Below, piece by piece: positions 51,326 through 60,205 of a DNA stretch of 64,000 nucleotides. The notes beneath the pieces were generated by a model. The model did no database searches and was not told where the DNA came from. It worked only from the letters and a program-made list of their open reading frames with translations. A program made the translations under genes and the position numbers. Every line of letters begins with the position of its first letter. Position 1 is the first letter of the stretch. Location of the stretch: the NCBI GenBank assembly GCA_021155205.1, contig JAJNPS010000052.1:1-64000 (forward strand), written 5' to 3'. This DNA comes from Rhodobacterales bacterium. Its GTDB lineage: Bacteria > Pseudomonadota > Alphaproteobacteria > Rhodobacterales > Rhodobacteraceae.

Positions 51326-53098
51326 ATGCCGCACTACACCGCCCCGGTCAAGGACATGCAATTCCTGCTGCATCAGGTGATGGCCGTCCGCCAGATGGAT
51401 GTGCCGGGATATGGGGATCTCGACCGCGACTTTACCGCCGCGATCCTGGATGAGGCGGGCAAGTTCGCAACCGAGGTTCTGGCCCCGCTCAACCCGGTCG
51501 GCGACCGCGAGGGCTGCCATCTGGAAAATGGCGTCGTGCGCACCCCGGCGGGGTTCAAGGCGGCGTTCGACGCCTTCGGCGCCGCAGGCTGGCCCGCGCT
51601 TGACTGCGACCCGGCCTTTGGCGGGCAGGGTCTGCCCTACCTTCTGGGCACTGCCGCGGGCGAGATTTTCGTGGCCGCGAACATGGCGTTCTTCATGTAT
51701 CCCGGCCTGACGCACGGCGCCTATTCGGCGATCCACACGCACGGCACCGACGCGCAAAAGGCCACCTGGCTGCCGCGCCTCGTATCTTGCGAATGGACCG
51801 GCACGATGAACCTGACGGAACCCCATTGCGGCACCGATCTGGGCATGATGCGCACGCGGGCCGAACCGCAGGCGGATGGCACCTACAAGATCACCGGCAC
51901 CAAGATTTTCATCTCGGCCGGCGAACATGATCTTGCGTCCAACATCGTGCATCTGGTGCTGGCCAAGGCCCCCGGCGGGGGCGAAGGAACCAAGGGCATC
52001 AGCCTGTTCATCGTGCCGAAATATCTGGTCAAGGATGATGGCACCCTCGGCGCGCGCAACGCCGTCTCGGCGGGCAAGATCGAGGAGAAGATGGGCATCC
52101 ACGGCAATGCCACCTGTGTGATGAACTATGACGGCGCGACCGGCTACCTGCTCGGCGATCTGCACAAGGGCATGCGCGCCATGTTCACCATGATGAACGA
52201 GGCGCGGATCGGCGTCGGCGTGCAGGGCTATGCGCAAGGCGAGGCCGCCTATCAGAACGCGGTGGCCTATGCGCGTGACCGCCTGCAGGGCCGTGCGGTG
52301 ACGGGGGCGGAAAACCCGTCCGGTCCCGCCGATCCCCTGATCGTGCATCCCGACATCCGCCGCGCCCTGATGGACCAGAAAAGCTTTGTCGAAGGCGCGC
52401 GCGCCCTGACCTTCTGGGGGGCATCGCTGATCGACCGCGCAGGGCAGGGCGACGCCGCTGCCGAAGGGCTGATCAGCCTTTTGACTCCCGTCATAAAGGG
52501 TTTTCAGACCGACAAGGGGTTCGAGATGGCCGTAGCCGCCCAGCAGGTCTTTGGCGGGCACGGCTATATCGAGGACTGGGGGATGAGCCAGTTCGTCCGC
52601 GATGCCCGCATCGCAATGATCTACGAAGGGGCCAACGGCATCCAGGCGCTGGACCTTGTCGGGCGCAAGCTTGGCCAGGATAGCGGCAGGCACATCATGG
52701 CGTTCTTCGACATCCTTGCGGCGGAATGCCGCGCGCATGACGGCGACGACCGGATGAAGGGCTTTGCCGATCCCTTGAAGGTCGCCTCGGGGCAGGTGCA
52801 GCAGGCGGCGATGTTCTTTTTGCAGAACGGCATCAAGTCCCCCAATGCCGCACTGGCGGGATCAACCGACTTTCTGCACATGATGGGTCATGTCTGCCTG
52901 GGGTTGATGTGGACGCGGATGGCCAAGGCGGCCTATGATGCGCTGGAAGCAGGCGATGCGGACCAGGCGTTCCTCGAGGCCAAGATCGCCACCGGGCGCT
53001 ACTACATGGCGCGCCAGTTGCCTGCGATCGCGCTGCATCTGGCGCGGATCGAAACCGGCGCCGAACCCGTGATGGCACTGGCGGCGGATGCCTTTTGA
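51326..53098 (+). CDS. Acyl-CoA dehydrogenase, long FadE-like form with C-terminal extension
   Basis: A 590-residue acyl-CoA dehydrogenase, larger than the usual 380-400 by a C-terminal domain. MNLTEPHCGTDLGMMRTRAEP is the middle-domain signature, QQVFGGHGYIEDWGMSQFVRDARIAMIYEGANGIQALDLVGRKL the FAD-domain signature, and the last ~140 residues add the helical extension seen in the FadE/DmdC-like group. First step of fatty acyl-CoA or 3-methylmercaptopropionyl-CoA oxidation. GGAGGA precedes the ATG. It begins a beta-oxidation series. Confidence 0.92.
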   Translation: MPHYTAPVKDMQFLLHQVMAVRQMDVPGYGDLDRDFTAAILDEAGKFATEVLAPLNPVGDREGCHLENGVVRTPAGFKAAFDAFGAAGWPALDCDPAFGGQGLPYLLGTAAGEIFVAANMAFFMYPGLTHGAYSAIHTHGTDAQKATWLPRLVSCEWTGTMNLTEPHCGTDLGMMRTRAEPQADGTYKITGTKIFISAGEHDLASNIVHLVLAKAPGGGEGTKGISLFIVPKYLVKDDGTLGARNAVSAGKIEEKMGIHGNATCVMNYDGATGYLLGDLHKGMRAMFTMMNEARIGVGVQGYAQGEAAYQNAVAYARDRLQGRAVTGAENPSGPADPLIVHPDIRRALMDQKSFVEGARALTFWGASLIDRAGQGDAAAEGLISLLTPVIKGFQTDKGFEMAVAAQQVFGGHGYIEDWGMSQFVRDARIAMIYEGANGIQALDLVGRKLGQDSGRHIMAFFDILAAECRAHDGDDRMKGFADPLKVASGQVQQAAMFFLQNGIKSPNAALAGSTDFLHMMGHVCLGLMWTRMAKAAYDALEAGDADQAFLEAKIATGRYYMARQLPAIALHLARIETGAEPVMALAADAF

Positions 53099-53111
53099 AA
53101 CCGGGGAAACG

Positions 53112-53324
53112 ATGCCGAAACGCCTGCGCCTGACACGCCGCTTTCCGGTCGCCATGACCGAGGACGCCTATCGCCGCCTGAAACGCTTTGCCTCTGAGGC
53201 GGGTCTGGACGAAGGCGAGGCACTGTCGTTCCTGTTCGAAAACTTCAGTTCGGTCATCAACGAGGACAACCTGACCCACCGCATGCGCCTGTTCAACGCC
53301 GAGCTGGAGGCGCGCAAGAAATGA
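53112..53324 (+). CDS. Small helix-rich protein, possibly ribbon-helix-helix
   Basis: A 70-residue protein without known family. A short strand-like start (RLTRRFPVAM) is followed by two predicted helices, TEDAYRRLKRFASEAG and GEALSFLFENFSSVI, the layout of ribbon-helix-helix DNA-binding proteins. The C-terminus is charged (NAELEARKK). GGGGAAA precedes the ATG; it lies 13 bases after the acyl-CoA dehydrogenase stop. It may be a small regulator of the operon. Confidence 0.65.
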   Translation: MPKRLRLTRRFPVAMTEDAYRRLKRFASEAGLDEGEALSFLFENFSSVINEDNLTHRMRLFNAELEARKK

Positions 53325-53592
53325 ACGGAGCGCGCAAGGACAGGCAGAATGAGTATTTGTGCAAATCAGAAGTGGCAAATGCTGCACCCCGGCGGCCAGG
53401 TGCTTGCGCGATCGACAGGCGAACAGCCGATCACCGGGGCGACTTCTGCTTTGGCGGTCATCGGCTCTCCAGCCTGTACCGCAGGTCCGAACCTGAGATA
53501 GGATGGTTAAGGGCACGTTACTCTTCGGCTTCTGATTTGCCCAAATACTCAAATCCCACCCAGACAGGCGTCCCCACGCCGGATCGGCTCGC
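53325..53592. other. 268-base gap with a worn gene-end motif
   Basis: The only break in the fad series. It holds a degenerate copy of the gene-end motif in minus orientation (53529-53553: CTTCTGATTTGCCCAAATAC, then TCAAA). An open frame over the gap has no family resemblance. A promoter for the GST-thiolase part could be here; none is clear. Confidence 0.5.
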
Positions 53593-54228
53593 ATGACGAT
53601 GAAACTCTACTGCTTTGGCGAATCCGGAAATGCCTACAAGGCGGCGCTGGCGCTGACCCTTGCGGACATGGAATGGGAGCCGGTCTTTGTCGACTTCTTC
53701 AACGGCGAGACCCGCAAGCCTGAATTCCGCGCGCTCAACGAGATGGGCGAGGTGCCGGTGCTGGTGGATGGCGACACCACGCTGACGCAGTCGGGCGTGA
53801 TCCTCGATTACATCAGCTCCAAATCCGGCAAGCTGGGCGGGCGGTCGGCGGCGGAGCGGCGCGAGATACTGCGCTGGATGTTCTGGGACAATCACCGCCT
53901 GTCGGGCGTGATCGGTCCGCGGCGGTTCATCGAGAACTTCCTGCCCGAGGACAAGCGCCCGCCGGGCGCGATTGCCTTCATGCAAGGTCGGCTGAAGGCA
54001 GCCTACACCATCCTGGATGCCCATCTGTCGAACCGGCCCTGGGTGGCCGGGGCGGCGCTGACCATTGCGGACCTCAGTTGCTGTTCCTACCTCTATTACC
54101 CGGAACCCTTTGGCTTTGACCGCAAGGACTGGCCCCATATCGACCGCTGGCTTGATGCAATCGCGGCCACGCCGCGCTGGCAGGGACCCTATGATCTGAT
54201 GCCCGGCAACCCTGCCGACCGCGCCTGA
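53593..54228 (+). CDS. Glutathione S-transferase family protein
   Basis: A 211-residue GST. The thioredoxin-like half opens KLYCFGESGNAYKAALALTLADMEWE and contains NEMGEVPVLVDGDTTLTQSGVILDYI, the glutathione-binding cis-Pro and Gln/Ser; the helical half has WVAGAALTIADLSCCSYLYYP. It lies 12 bases before the thiolase gene. Its placement among beta-oxidation genes suggests handling of reactive enoyl or aldehyde products, which is inference. ATG at 53593 or 53599. Confidence 0.9.
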   Translation: MTMKLYCFGESGNAYKAALALTLADMEWEPVFVDFFNGETRKPEFRALNEMGEVPVLVDGDTTLTQSGVILDYISSKSGKLGGRSAAERREILRWMFWDNHRLSGVIGPRRFIENFLPEDKRPPGAIAFMQGRLKAAYTILDAHLSNRPWVAGAALTIADLSCCSYLYYPEPFGFDRKDWPHIDRWLDAIAATPRWQGPYDLMPGNPADRA

Positions 54229-54240
54229 AGGAGGAAGCCC

Positions 54241-55452
54241 GTGACTGACGCCTTCATCTATGACGCAATCAGATCCCCGCGGGGCAAGGGGCGGCCCGAC
54301 GGGTCCCTGCATGAGGTCACGGCCGTTGCGCTGTCGGCCAGGGTCTTGAACGCCATCAAGTCGCGCAACGGTCTGACAGGCCACGCGGTCGAGGACGTGA
54401 TCTGGGGCAATGTCACGCAGGTCGGCGAACAGGGCGGATGCCTCGCGCGGTCCGCCGTTCTGGCGTCGGATCTGGACGAGGCGATCCCCGGCCTTGCGAT
54501 CAACCGTTTTTGCGCCAGTGGCATGGAGGCGGTGAACATCGCCGCCAACCAAGTCAAGGGCGGCGCCGGCCAGGCCTATATCGCGGGCGGGGTGGAGATG
54601 ATGAGCCGCGTGGCCATCGGATCGGATGGCGCGGCGATTGCCGTTGATCCGGCCTTGTCGATGAAAACATATTTCGTCCCGCAGGGAATCAGCGCCGACA
54701 TCATCGCAACCGAATACGGGTTCTCCCGCAATGACGCGGACTTGCTGGCGGTCGAAAGCCAGCGCCGGGCTGCGGCGGCATGGAAGGACGGGCGGTTCGC
54801 CAAATCCGTGATCCCGATTCATGACCAGAACGGCTTGCCGATCCTGGCCCATGACGAATACATGCGCCCCGGCACCGACATGCAGGCGCTGGGTTCGCTG
54901 AAACCTGCCTTCAAGGACATCGGCGAGGGGATGCCGGGCTTCGACAAGATCGCCCTTATGAAATACCCGCATCTGGAGCGGATCAACCACATCCATCATG
55001 CGGGCAATTCTTCTGGCATCGTCGACGGGGCCGCGGCCCTGCTGATCGGATCCGCCGATTTCGGGCGGGCACACGGCCTGAAACCGCGTGCGCGCATTCG
55101 GGCCACCGCCAAGATCGGCACCGACCCCACGATCATGCTGACAGGCCCTGTCCCGGTGACGGAAAAGATCCTGCGCGACGCGGGCATGACCATCGGCGAC
55201 ATCGACCTTTTCGAGGTGAACGAGGCCTTTGCAAGCGTGGTTTTGCGGTTTCAGCAGGCATTCGATGTGGATCCGGGCATCGTCAACGTCAATGGCGGCT
55301 CCATCGCCATGGGGCATCCGCTGGGAGCGACAGGTGCAATCATCCTCGGAACCTTGCTGGACGAGATGGAGCGGTCAGGCAAAGGCGTCGGCCTTGCCAC
55401 GCTGTGCATCGCGTCCGGCATGGGGGCTGCCACCATCATCGAGATTGTGTAA
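54241..55452 (+). CDS. Acetyl-CoA C-acyltransferase (thiolase)
   Basis: A 403-residue thiolase cleaving 3-ketoacyl-CoA. The active-site Cys is in NRFCASGMEAVNIAANQV, the base His and second Cys in GGSIAMGHPLGATGAIILGTLLDEME and LATLCIASGMGAATIIE. FEVNEAFASVVLRFQQAF is also standard. The GTG start follows GGAGGAAG. With the neighbouring FadB-type protein it forms the FadA/FadB pair. Its stop overlaps the cupin gene start (TAATG). Confidence 0.94.
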   Translation: MTDAFIYDAIRSPRGKGRPDGSLHEVTAVALSARVLNAIKSRNGLTGHAVEDVIWGNVTQVGEQGGCLARSAVLASDLDEAIPGLAINRFCASGMEAVNIAANQVKGGAGQAYIAGGVEMMSRVAIGSDGAAIAVDPALSMKTYFVPQGISADIIATEYGFSRNDADLLAVESQRRAAAAWKDGRFAKSVIPIHDQNGLPILAHDEYMRPGTDMQALGSLKPAFKDIGEGMPGFDKIALMKYPHLERINHIHHAGNSSGIVDGAAALLIGSADFGRAHGLKPRARIRATAKIGTDPTIMLTGPVPVTEKILRDAGMTIGDIDLFEVNEAFASVVLRFQQAFDVDPGIVNVNGGSIAMGHPLGATGAIILGTLLDEMERSGKGVGLATLCIASGMGAATIIEIV

Positions 55453-55922
55453 TGCCGAAACTTGATCTGACCAAGGTGCCCGTGAAGACCGGCACGATCT
55501 ATCCGCCGCCCTATGATGCCGAGGTTGCGGGGCGGTCATCCTTGCGCCTTGGCGATGCGGGCGGCCTGACGCAGTTCGGCGTCAACATCGTGATCCTTGC
55601 GCCGGGGGCGAAGTCCTCGATGCGGCACTGGCATCAGAACGAGGACGAGTTCGTGATGATCACCATGGGCGAATGCACGATGGTGACGGATGCAGGGCCG
55701 ACCGTCATGTGCGTCGGCGATTGCGCGGCCTTTCCGGCGGGCGTGCCGGACGGGCATCACTTCATCAACCATACGGATGCCGAGATGCGGTTCCTTGTTG
55801 TCGGCACCAAGGCCAGGACCGAGATCGCGCATTACTCCGACGTCGATTTCCTGTTTCATCAGAGCGGCGGCGTGAACCGATTTACCTATCGCGACGGCAC
55901 CGCCTGGACGGGACCGCGATGA
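55452..55922 (+). CDS. Cupin-domain protein
   Basis: A 156-residue single-domain cupin. The two metal motifs are visible: MRHWHQNEDEFVMITMGE (His-x-His ... Glu) and FPAGVPDGHHFINHTDAEMRFLVVG (His near the end). Such proteins are often dioxygenases, isomerases or binding proteins; no substrate is apparent. It is translated with the thiolase by a one-base overlap and precedes fadB, an unusual place for a cupin, so a role in acyl-CoA or redox handling is possible. Confidence 0.88.
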   Translation: MPKLDLTKVPVKTGTIYPPPYDAEVAGRSSLRLGDAGGLTQFGVNIVILAPGAKSSMRHWHQNEDEFVMITMGECTMVTDAGPTVMCVGDCAAFPAGVPDGHHFINHTDAEMRFLVVGTKARTEIAHYSDVDFLFHQSGGVNRFTYRDGTAWTGPR

Positions 55923-55989
55923 CCCTGCATCGCGCCTCTCACGCGCCCCGCGCCGCGGTGACGGATGACCTCGCCGAACGGAGGAAACC

Positions 55990-58173
55990 ATGACCGATTT
56001 CGCCTATGACATCGACGCCGATGGCGTAGCCACGATCACATGGGACACGCCCGGTCGTTCGATGAACGTCATGAGCCAGGCGGGCTTTGTCGAACTTGAC
56101 GGTCTGATTGACCGGGCACTCGGCGATGGGGCGGTCAAGGGCGTGATCCTGACCTCGGGGAAAAAGGACTTTGCCGGCGGCATGGACCTCAACGTCATCG
56201 CGCGGATGAAAGAGGGCGGTGCAGGCGGCATCTTTGCCGACGTGATGGCCACGCACGGCATCCTGCGCAAGATCGAACGCGCCGGGATGGACCCGAAAAC
56301 GCTAAAGGGTGGCAAGCCGATTGTGGCCGCCCTGCCCGGCACCGCGCTCGGGATCGGGCTGGAGATCCCGCTGGCCTGTCACCGCATCATCGCCGCCGAC
56401 AACCCCAAGGCCAGGATCGGCCTGCCGGAAATCATGGTCGGTATCTTTCCCGGCATGGGTGGCACCACCCGCCTTGTACGCAAGATGGGCGCGATGATGG
56501 CGGCACCCTTCCTGCTTGAGGGGAAACTCAGCGATCCCAAGGCGGCCAAGGCGGGAGGGCTGGTTGACGAGGTGGTGCCGCCGGAAAACCTGTTGATGCG
56601 GGCAAAGGAATGGGTGCTGGCTGCGACCGAGGCGGACCTCGTGAAGCCCTGGGACGCCAAAGGCTACAAGATGCCCGGCGGCACGCCCTATCACCCGGCA
56701 GGCTTCATGACTTTTGTCGGAGCCGCGGCGATGGTGCATGGCAAGACCTTTGGCGTCTACCCGGCGGCCAGGGCGCTGCTGTCAGCGGTGTATGAGGGGG
56801 CGCTGGTGCCATTTGACACGGCGCTGAAGATCGAGGCGCGCTGGTTCACCTTGATCCTGATGAACCCCAGTTCCGCCGCCATGATCCGCAGCCTTTTCGT
56901 CAGCAAGGAGGCGCTGGAAAAAGGGGCAAACCGACCGAAGGCAGGCGACCAATCCGTGCGCAAGGTTGGCGTCATGGGTGCGGGCATGATGGGGGCAGGA
57001 GTTGCCTATGTCAGCGCCAATGCCGGGATCGAGGTCGTCCTGATCGACGCAAGCCAGGACGCGGCCGACCGCGGCCGCGCACATTCCGAGGCGCTGCTCG
57101 ACAAGGGCATCCAGCGCCGCAAGGTCACGCCCGAGAAAAAGGCCGACGTGCTGGGCCGAATCACCGCCACCACCGACTATGCGGCCCTGTCGGGTTGCGA
57201 CCTGATCGTCGAGGCGGTGTTCGAAGACCCCAAGGTCAAGGCCGATGTGACCGCCCGGGTCGAGGCGGTGACGGACTGCATCTATGCCACCAACACCTCC
57301 ACCCTGCCGATCACGGGCCTCGCCCGCGCCTCGAAACGCCCCGCCCAGTTCATCGGCATCCACTTCTTCAGCCCCGTCGACAAGATGAACCTGGTCGAGA
57401 TCATCCGCGGCAAGGCCACCGGCGATGTCGCGGTGGCCAAGGCGCTGGATTTCGTCCACCAACTGCGCAAGACGCCGATCGTGGTTAACGACGCGCGGTT
57501 CTTCTACGCCAACCGCTGCATCATCCCATATATCAATGAAGGCATCCGCATGGTCGCCGAAGGGGTGGGGCCGGCGCTGGTTGAAAATGCGGCCAAGCTG
57601 GTCGGCATGCCGCTGGGGCCGCTGCAACTGGTAGACGAGACGTCGATCGACCTTGGGGTCAAGATCGCCATGGCGACCAAGGCGGCGATGGGGAATGACT
57701 ACCCCGATGATGACGTGGACAGGGTGCTGTTCTGGATGGCCGATCAGAAGCGACTGGGGCGCAAGGCCAAGGCCGGTTTCTATTCCTATGATGAAAAAGG
57801 GGAACGGCTTGGCCTGTGGGAGGGGCTGGCGCACAGATACCCGGCGGACAAGATGCAACCCAGCCTGACCGACGTGCAGCATCGCCTGCTGTTCGCGCAG
57901 GTGCTGGAGGCCGTGCGTGCGCTTGAAGAGGGCGTGCTGACCGACATCCGCGAGGGTGATGTGGGGGCGATCCTCGGCTGGGGCTTTGCCCCTTGGTCGG
58001 GCGGGCCGTTCAGCTGGCTCGACATGCTGGGGGCTGCCCGTGCGGTGGAGGTTTGCCGGGGTCTGAGTGCGCAGTTCGGACCGAGGTTCCATGCACCGGC
58101 GTTGTTGCGCGAGATGGCGACCAAGGGTGAGACGTTTTACGGGCGGTTCGCGGGGGAAAAACGGGGGGCTTGA
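55990..58173 (+). CDS. FadB-type enoyl-CoA hydratase / 3-hydroxyacyl-CoA dehydrogenase
   Basis: A 727-residue multifunctional beta-oxidation enzyme. Residues ~1-190 are a crotonase domain (FAGGMDLNVIARM, and GTALGIGLEIPLACHRIIAADNPKARIGLPEI). Residues ~325-500 are the NAD domain (VGVMGAGMMGAGVAYVSANAGIEVVLIDAS, and IHFFSPVDKMNLVEIIRGKATGD). Two C-terminal 3HCDH domains follow (RCIIPYINEGIRMVAEG; GILG-like GWGFAPWSGGPFSW). GGAGGAAACC precedes the ATG. It ends three bases before the convergent sulfotransferase gene. Confidence 0.94.
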   Translation: MTDFAYDIDADGVATITWDTPGRSMNVMSQAGFVELDGLIDRALGDGAVKGVILTSGKKDFAGGMDLNVIARMKEGGAGGIFADVMATHGILRKIERAGMDPKTLKGGKPIVAALPGTALGIGLEIPLACHRIIAADNPKARIGLPEIMVGIFPGMGGTTRLVRKMGAMMAAPFLLEGKLSDPKAAKAGGLVDEVVPPENLLMRAKEWVLAATEADLVKPWDAKGYKMPGGTPYHPAGFMTFVGAAAMVHGKTFGVYPAARALLSAVYEGALVPFDTALKIEARWFTLILMNPSSAAMIRSLFVSKEALEKGANRPKAGDQSVRKVGVMGAGMMGAGVAYVSANAGIEVVLIDASQDAADRGRAHSEALLDKGIQRRKVTPEKKADVLGRITATTDYAALSGCDLIVEAVFEDPKVKADVTARVEAVTDCIYATNTSTLPITGLARASKRPAQFIGIHFFSPVDKMNLVEIIRGKATGDVAVAKALDFVHQLRKTPIVVNDARFFYANRCIIPYINEGIRMVAEGVGPALVENAAKLVGMPLGPLQLVDETSIDLGVKIAMATKAAMGNDYPDDDVDRVLFWMADQKRLGRKAKAGFYSYDEKGERLGLWEGLAHRYPADKMQPSLTDVQHRLLFAQVLEAVRALEEGVLTDIREGDVGAILGWGFAPWSGGPFSWLDMLGAARAVEVCRGLSAQFGPRFHAPALLREMATKGETFYGRFAGEKRGA

Positions 58174-58176
58174 TCG

Positions 58177-58926
58177 CTACACCCCAACCGCATCATCAAA
58201 CCCATACCCGAACCGCGCGATATCCTCGGCACAGACATCTGCAACCAACCCGGCATCGGCGTCCGTGTAGTACCCTCTCCAGTCCCGCGTACGCGTGCTT
58301 TCGTTCACGCGCGGCAAGGGCGTCACGCGAAACCCCAGATGCGCCTCGAACGGGGCAAGGTCCGCCTCCAGATGCTCCAGCCGGGCGAAAAGGCGGCACC
58401 GTTCCACCCCCTGCCCGTCGCGCAGGTAGGCCCCATAGGGCCACATCCGCAGGCTGGCCTGTGTGTGGGGGTGACGCAGGAACGCGCTGAAATCCAGTGC
58501 CTTGGCCAGCCCGACCGCCGGATGGGCAAAGGCCTGGCTCCGCAGCCAGTGGTAATAGCTGACCATCCGGTCCCAGGGGTTGCGCACCAGCGTCAGGGTG
58601 AATGACCCGGCCAGTTCGTCATCGCCGAGCAGCCCTGCAATATCCGCCAGAGTGGAATGCTTCCACAACCGCCCCGCCGTCTTGATCCCCTTCAGTCGGC
58701 CCTTGCGCGCCCGCGCCTTGGGTGTGTCACCCACAAGCAGGTCGTCCTTCATCGCGCGCGCCTCATAGGCAAGCGCCAAGGCGGTCCCCCCGGTCTTCGG
58801 GACATGGACGAACAGAAATCCCCGGCCCCTGGAAAGGATCACGGCATGGCTCCGATGCGATGGCGCCCATGCACGCCGGAAGAGACCAAAAATTTTCGGC
58901 GAAAATTTTTCGTCATGCGCGGTCAC
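58177..58926 (-). CDS. Sulfotransferase family 2 protein
   Basis: A 249-residue sulfotransferase. The 5'-phosphosulfate loop is FVHVPKTGGTALALAYEARA and the 3'-phosphate region is LTLVRNPWDRMVSYYHWLRSQ, both characteristic for PAPS-dependent enzymes. It would sulfate a carbohydrate or lipid; the acceptor is unknown. The GTG start overlaps the hydroxyacid dehydrogenase stop. It is last in a chain of four overlapping genes from proC. Confidence 0.87.
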   Translation of the reverse strand: MTAHDEKFSPKIFGLFRRAWAPSHRSHAVILSRGRGFLFVHVPKTGGTALALAYEARAMKDDLLVGDTPKARARKGRLKGIKTAGRLWKHSTLADIAGLLGDDELAGSFTLTLVRNPWDRMVSYYHWLRSQAFAHPAVGLAKALDFSAFLRHPHTQASLRMWPYGAYLRDGQGVERCRLFARLEHLEADLAPFEAHLGFRVTPLPRVNESTRTRDWRGYYTDADAGLVADVCAEDIARFGYGFDDAVGV

Positions 58927-59873
58927 ACAAGGTTCGGCGGATCGCGCCCCTCGTCCCAGGCGATCAGGTTGTCCACCGCGATCATCCCCATCGCCTCGCG
59001 GACCTCAAGCGCGGCGGTGCCCAGATGCGGGATCAGCGTGACATTCTCCATCGAAATCAGGGCCGCTGGCACCTTTGGTTCGAATTCATAGACATCCAAT
59101 CCCGCGCCCGCGATCCGGCCCGCCTGAAGGGCCGCAATCAGCGCCGCCTCATCCACGACGTCACCCCGGCTGATGTTGACGAAAATGCCCGAGGGTTTCA
59201 TCCATCCCAGCGTCGTCTCATTGATCAGGTGATGCGTTTCCGCCCCGCCCGGCACGGCCACCACGACGACATCTGCCGCCATCGCCTCGGCCATCGTGAT
59301 CTGCCGTGCGGGCATGCCGGGGTCCTCGACGGTGGAGCGGTTGAAGAACACGACCTGCATCCCGAACCCGAAATGGCAGCGCCGTGCGATCGCCTTGCCG
59401 ATGCGGCCCATCCCGATGATGCCGACGGTCCTGCCGGTCACGTGCATGCCCAGCATCTGCACCGGACCCCAGCCGTGCCAGTTGCCCGCGCGCAGCACCC
59501 GCTCCCCCTCGCCCAGACGGCGGGCGGTCATCAGGATCAGCGCCAGCGCGATGTCGGCGGTGGCGTCGGTCACGGCGCCGGGCGTGTTGGTGACGGCGAT
59601 CCCGGCTGCGCGGGCGGCTTTGGCGTCGATATGGTTGTAGCCAACGCCGAAGTTGGCAAGGATTCTCGCGCGGGGCTTTGGCACGGCGTCGAACACGTCG
59701 GCCTGGAATCGGTCGCCAAGGGTCGGCAGCACCGCGTCATAATCCGTCAGCGCGGCGCGCAGTTCGGCAGCGGTCAGCACCGCCGTTTCATCGCGCAGGG
59801 TGACGTCGAACCGCGCGCGGGCAGCTTGCAGAACCAAGTCGGGCAGGCGGCGGGTGATCAGCAGCTTTTTCAA
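58923..59873 (-). CDS. D-2-hydroxyacid dehydrogenase (glyoxylate/hydroxypyruvate reductase type)
   Basis: A 316-residue NAD(P)-dependent D-isomer-specific dehydrogenase. NFGVGYNHIDAKAARAAGIAVTNTPG is the substrate-domain signature, TVGIIGMGRIGKAIARR the Rossmann loop, and the catalytic residues are in SRGDVVDEAALIAAL (Arg), DVYEFEP (Glu) and PHLGTAALEVR (His). Probably reduces glyoxylate or hydroxypyruvate. It begins with TTG overlapping the csaA stop; no ATG fits. Confidence 0.92.
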   Translation of the reverse strand: MKKLLITRRLPDLVLQAARARFDVTLRDETAVLTAAELRAALTDYDAVLPTLGDRFQADVFDAVPKPRARILANFGVGYNHIDAKAARAAGIAVTNTPGAVTDATADIALALILMTARRLGEGERVLRAGNWHGWGPVQMLGMHVTGRTVGIIGMGRIGKAIARRCHFGFGMQVVFFNRSTVEDPGMPARQITMAEAMAADVVVVAVPGGAETHHLINETTLGWMKPSGIFVNISRGDVVDEAALIAALQAGRIAGAGLDVYEFEPKVPAALISMENVTLIPHLGTAALEVREAMGMIAVDNLIAWDEGRDPPNLV

Positions 59874-60205
59874 AAGAGTTTCCCTCCCAACGGAACGTCG
59901 TGGCCGGGGCCGATCAGCACCACCTCGCCATCGGCATCCGGCACGCCAAGGACCAGTACCTCGGACATCACCGGACCGATCTGACGCGGTGGAAAGTTCA
60001 CGACCGCCAGCACCTGTCGCCCGACCAAAGTCGCAGGATCATAATGCCTGGTGATCTGCGCAGATGATTTCTTTTCGCCGATCAGAGGCCCGAAATCGAT
60101 CCATAGCCTGATCGCGGGCTTTCGTGCCTCAGGGAAGGATTCGGCGCGGGTAATGCGGCCTACACGGATGTCGACGGTCTCGAACTGACCATAGGTGATG
60201 GTCAT
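59870..60205 (-). CDS. csaA: CsaA-type tRNA-binding domain protein
   Basis: A 111-residue OB-fold protein of the CsaA/EMAP family. FETVDIRVGRITRAESFPEARKPAIRLWIDFG opens the fold; SSAQITRHYDPATLVGRQVLAVVNFPPRQIGPVMSEVLVLGV is the dimer core. In Bacillus CsaA acts as a secretion-linked chaperone and binds tRNA. It overlaps proC (ATGA) and the hydroxyacid dehydrogenase (TTGA), so all are co-translated. Confidence 0.93.
   Translation of the reverse strand: MTITYGQFETVDIRVGRITRAESFPEARKPAIRLWIDFGPLIGEKKSSAQITRHYDPATLVGRQVLAVVNFPPRQIGPVMSEVLVLGVPDADGEVVLIGPGHDVPLGGKLF

Noticed and set aside
53321..53596. 91-residue ORF between the small fad protein and the GST
   Set aside because: Contains the worn gene-end motif, has no homology by eye and overlaps the GST start.
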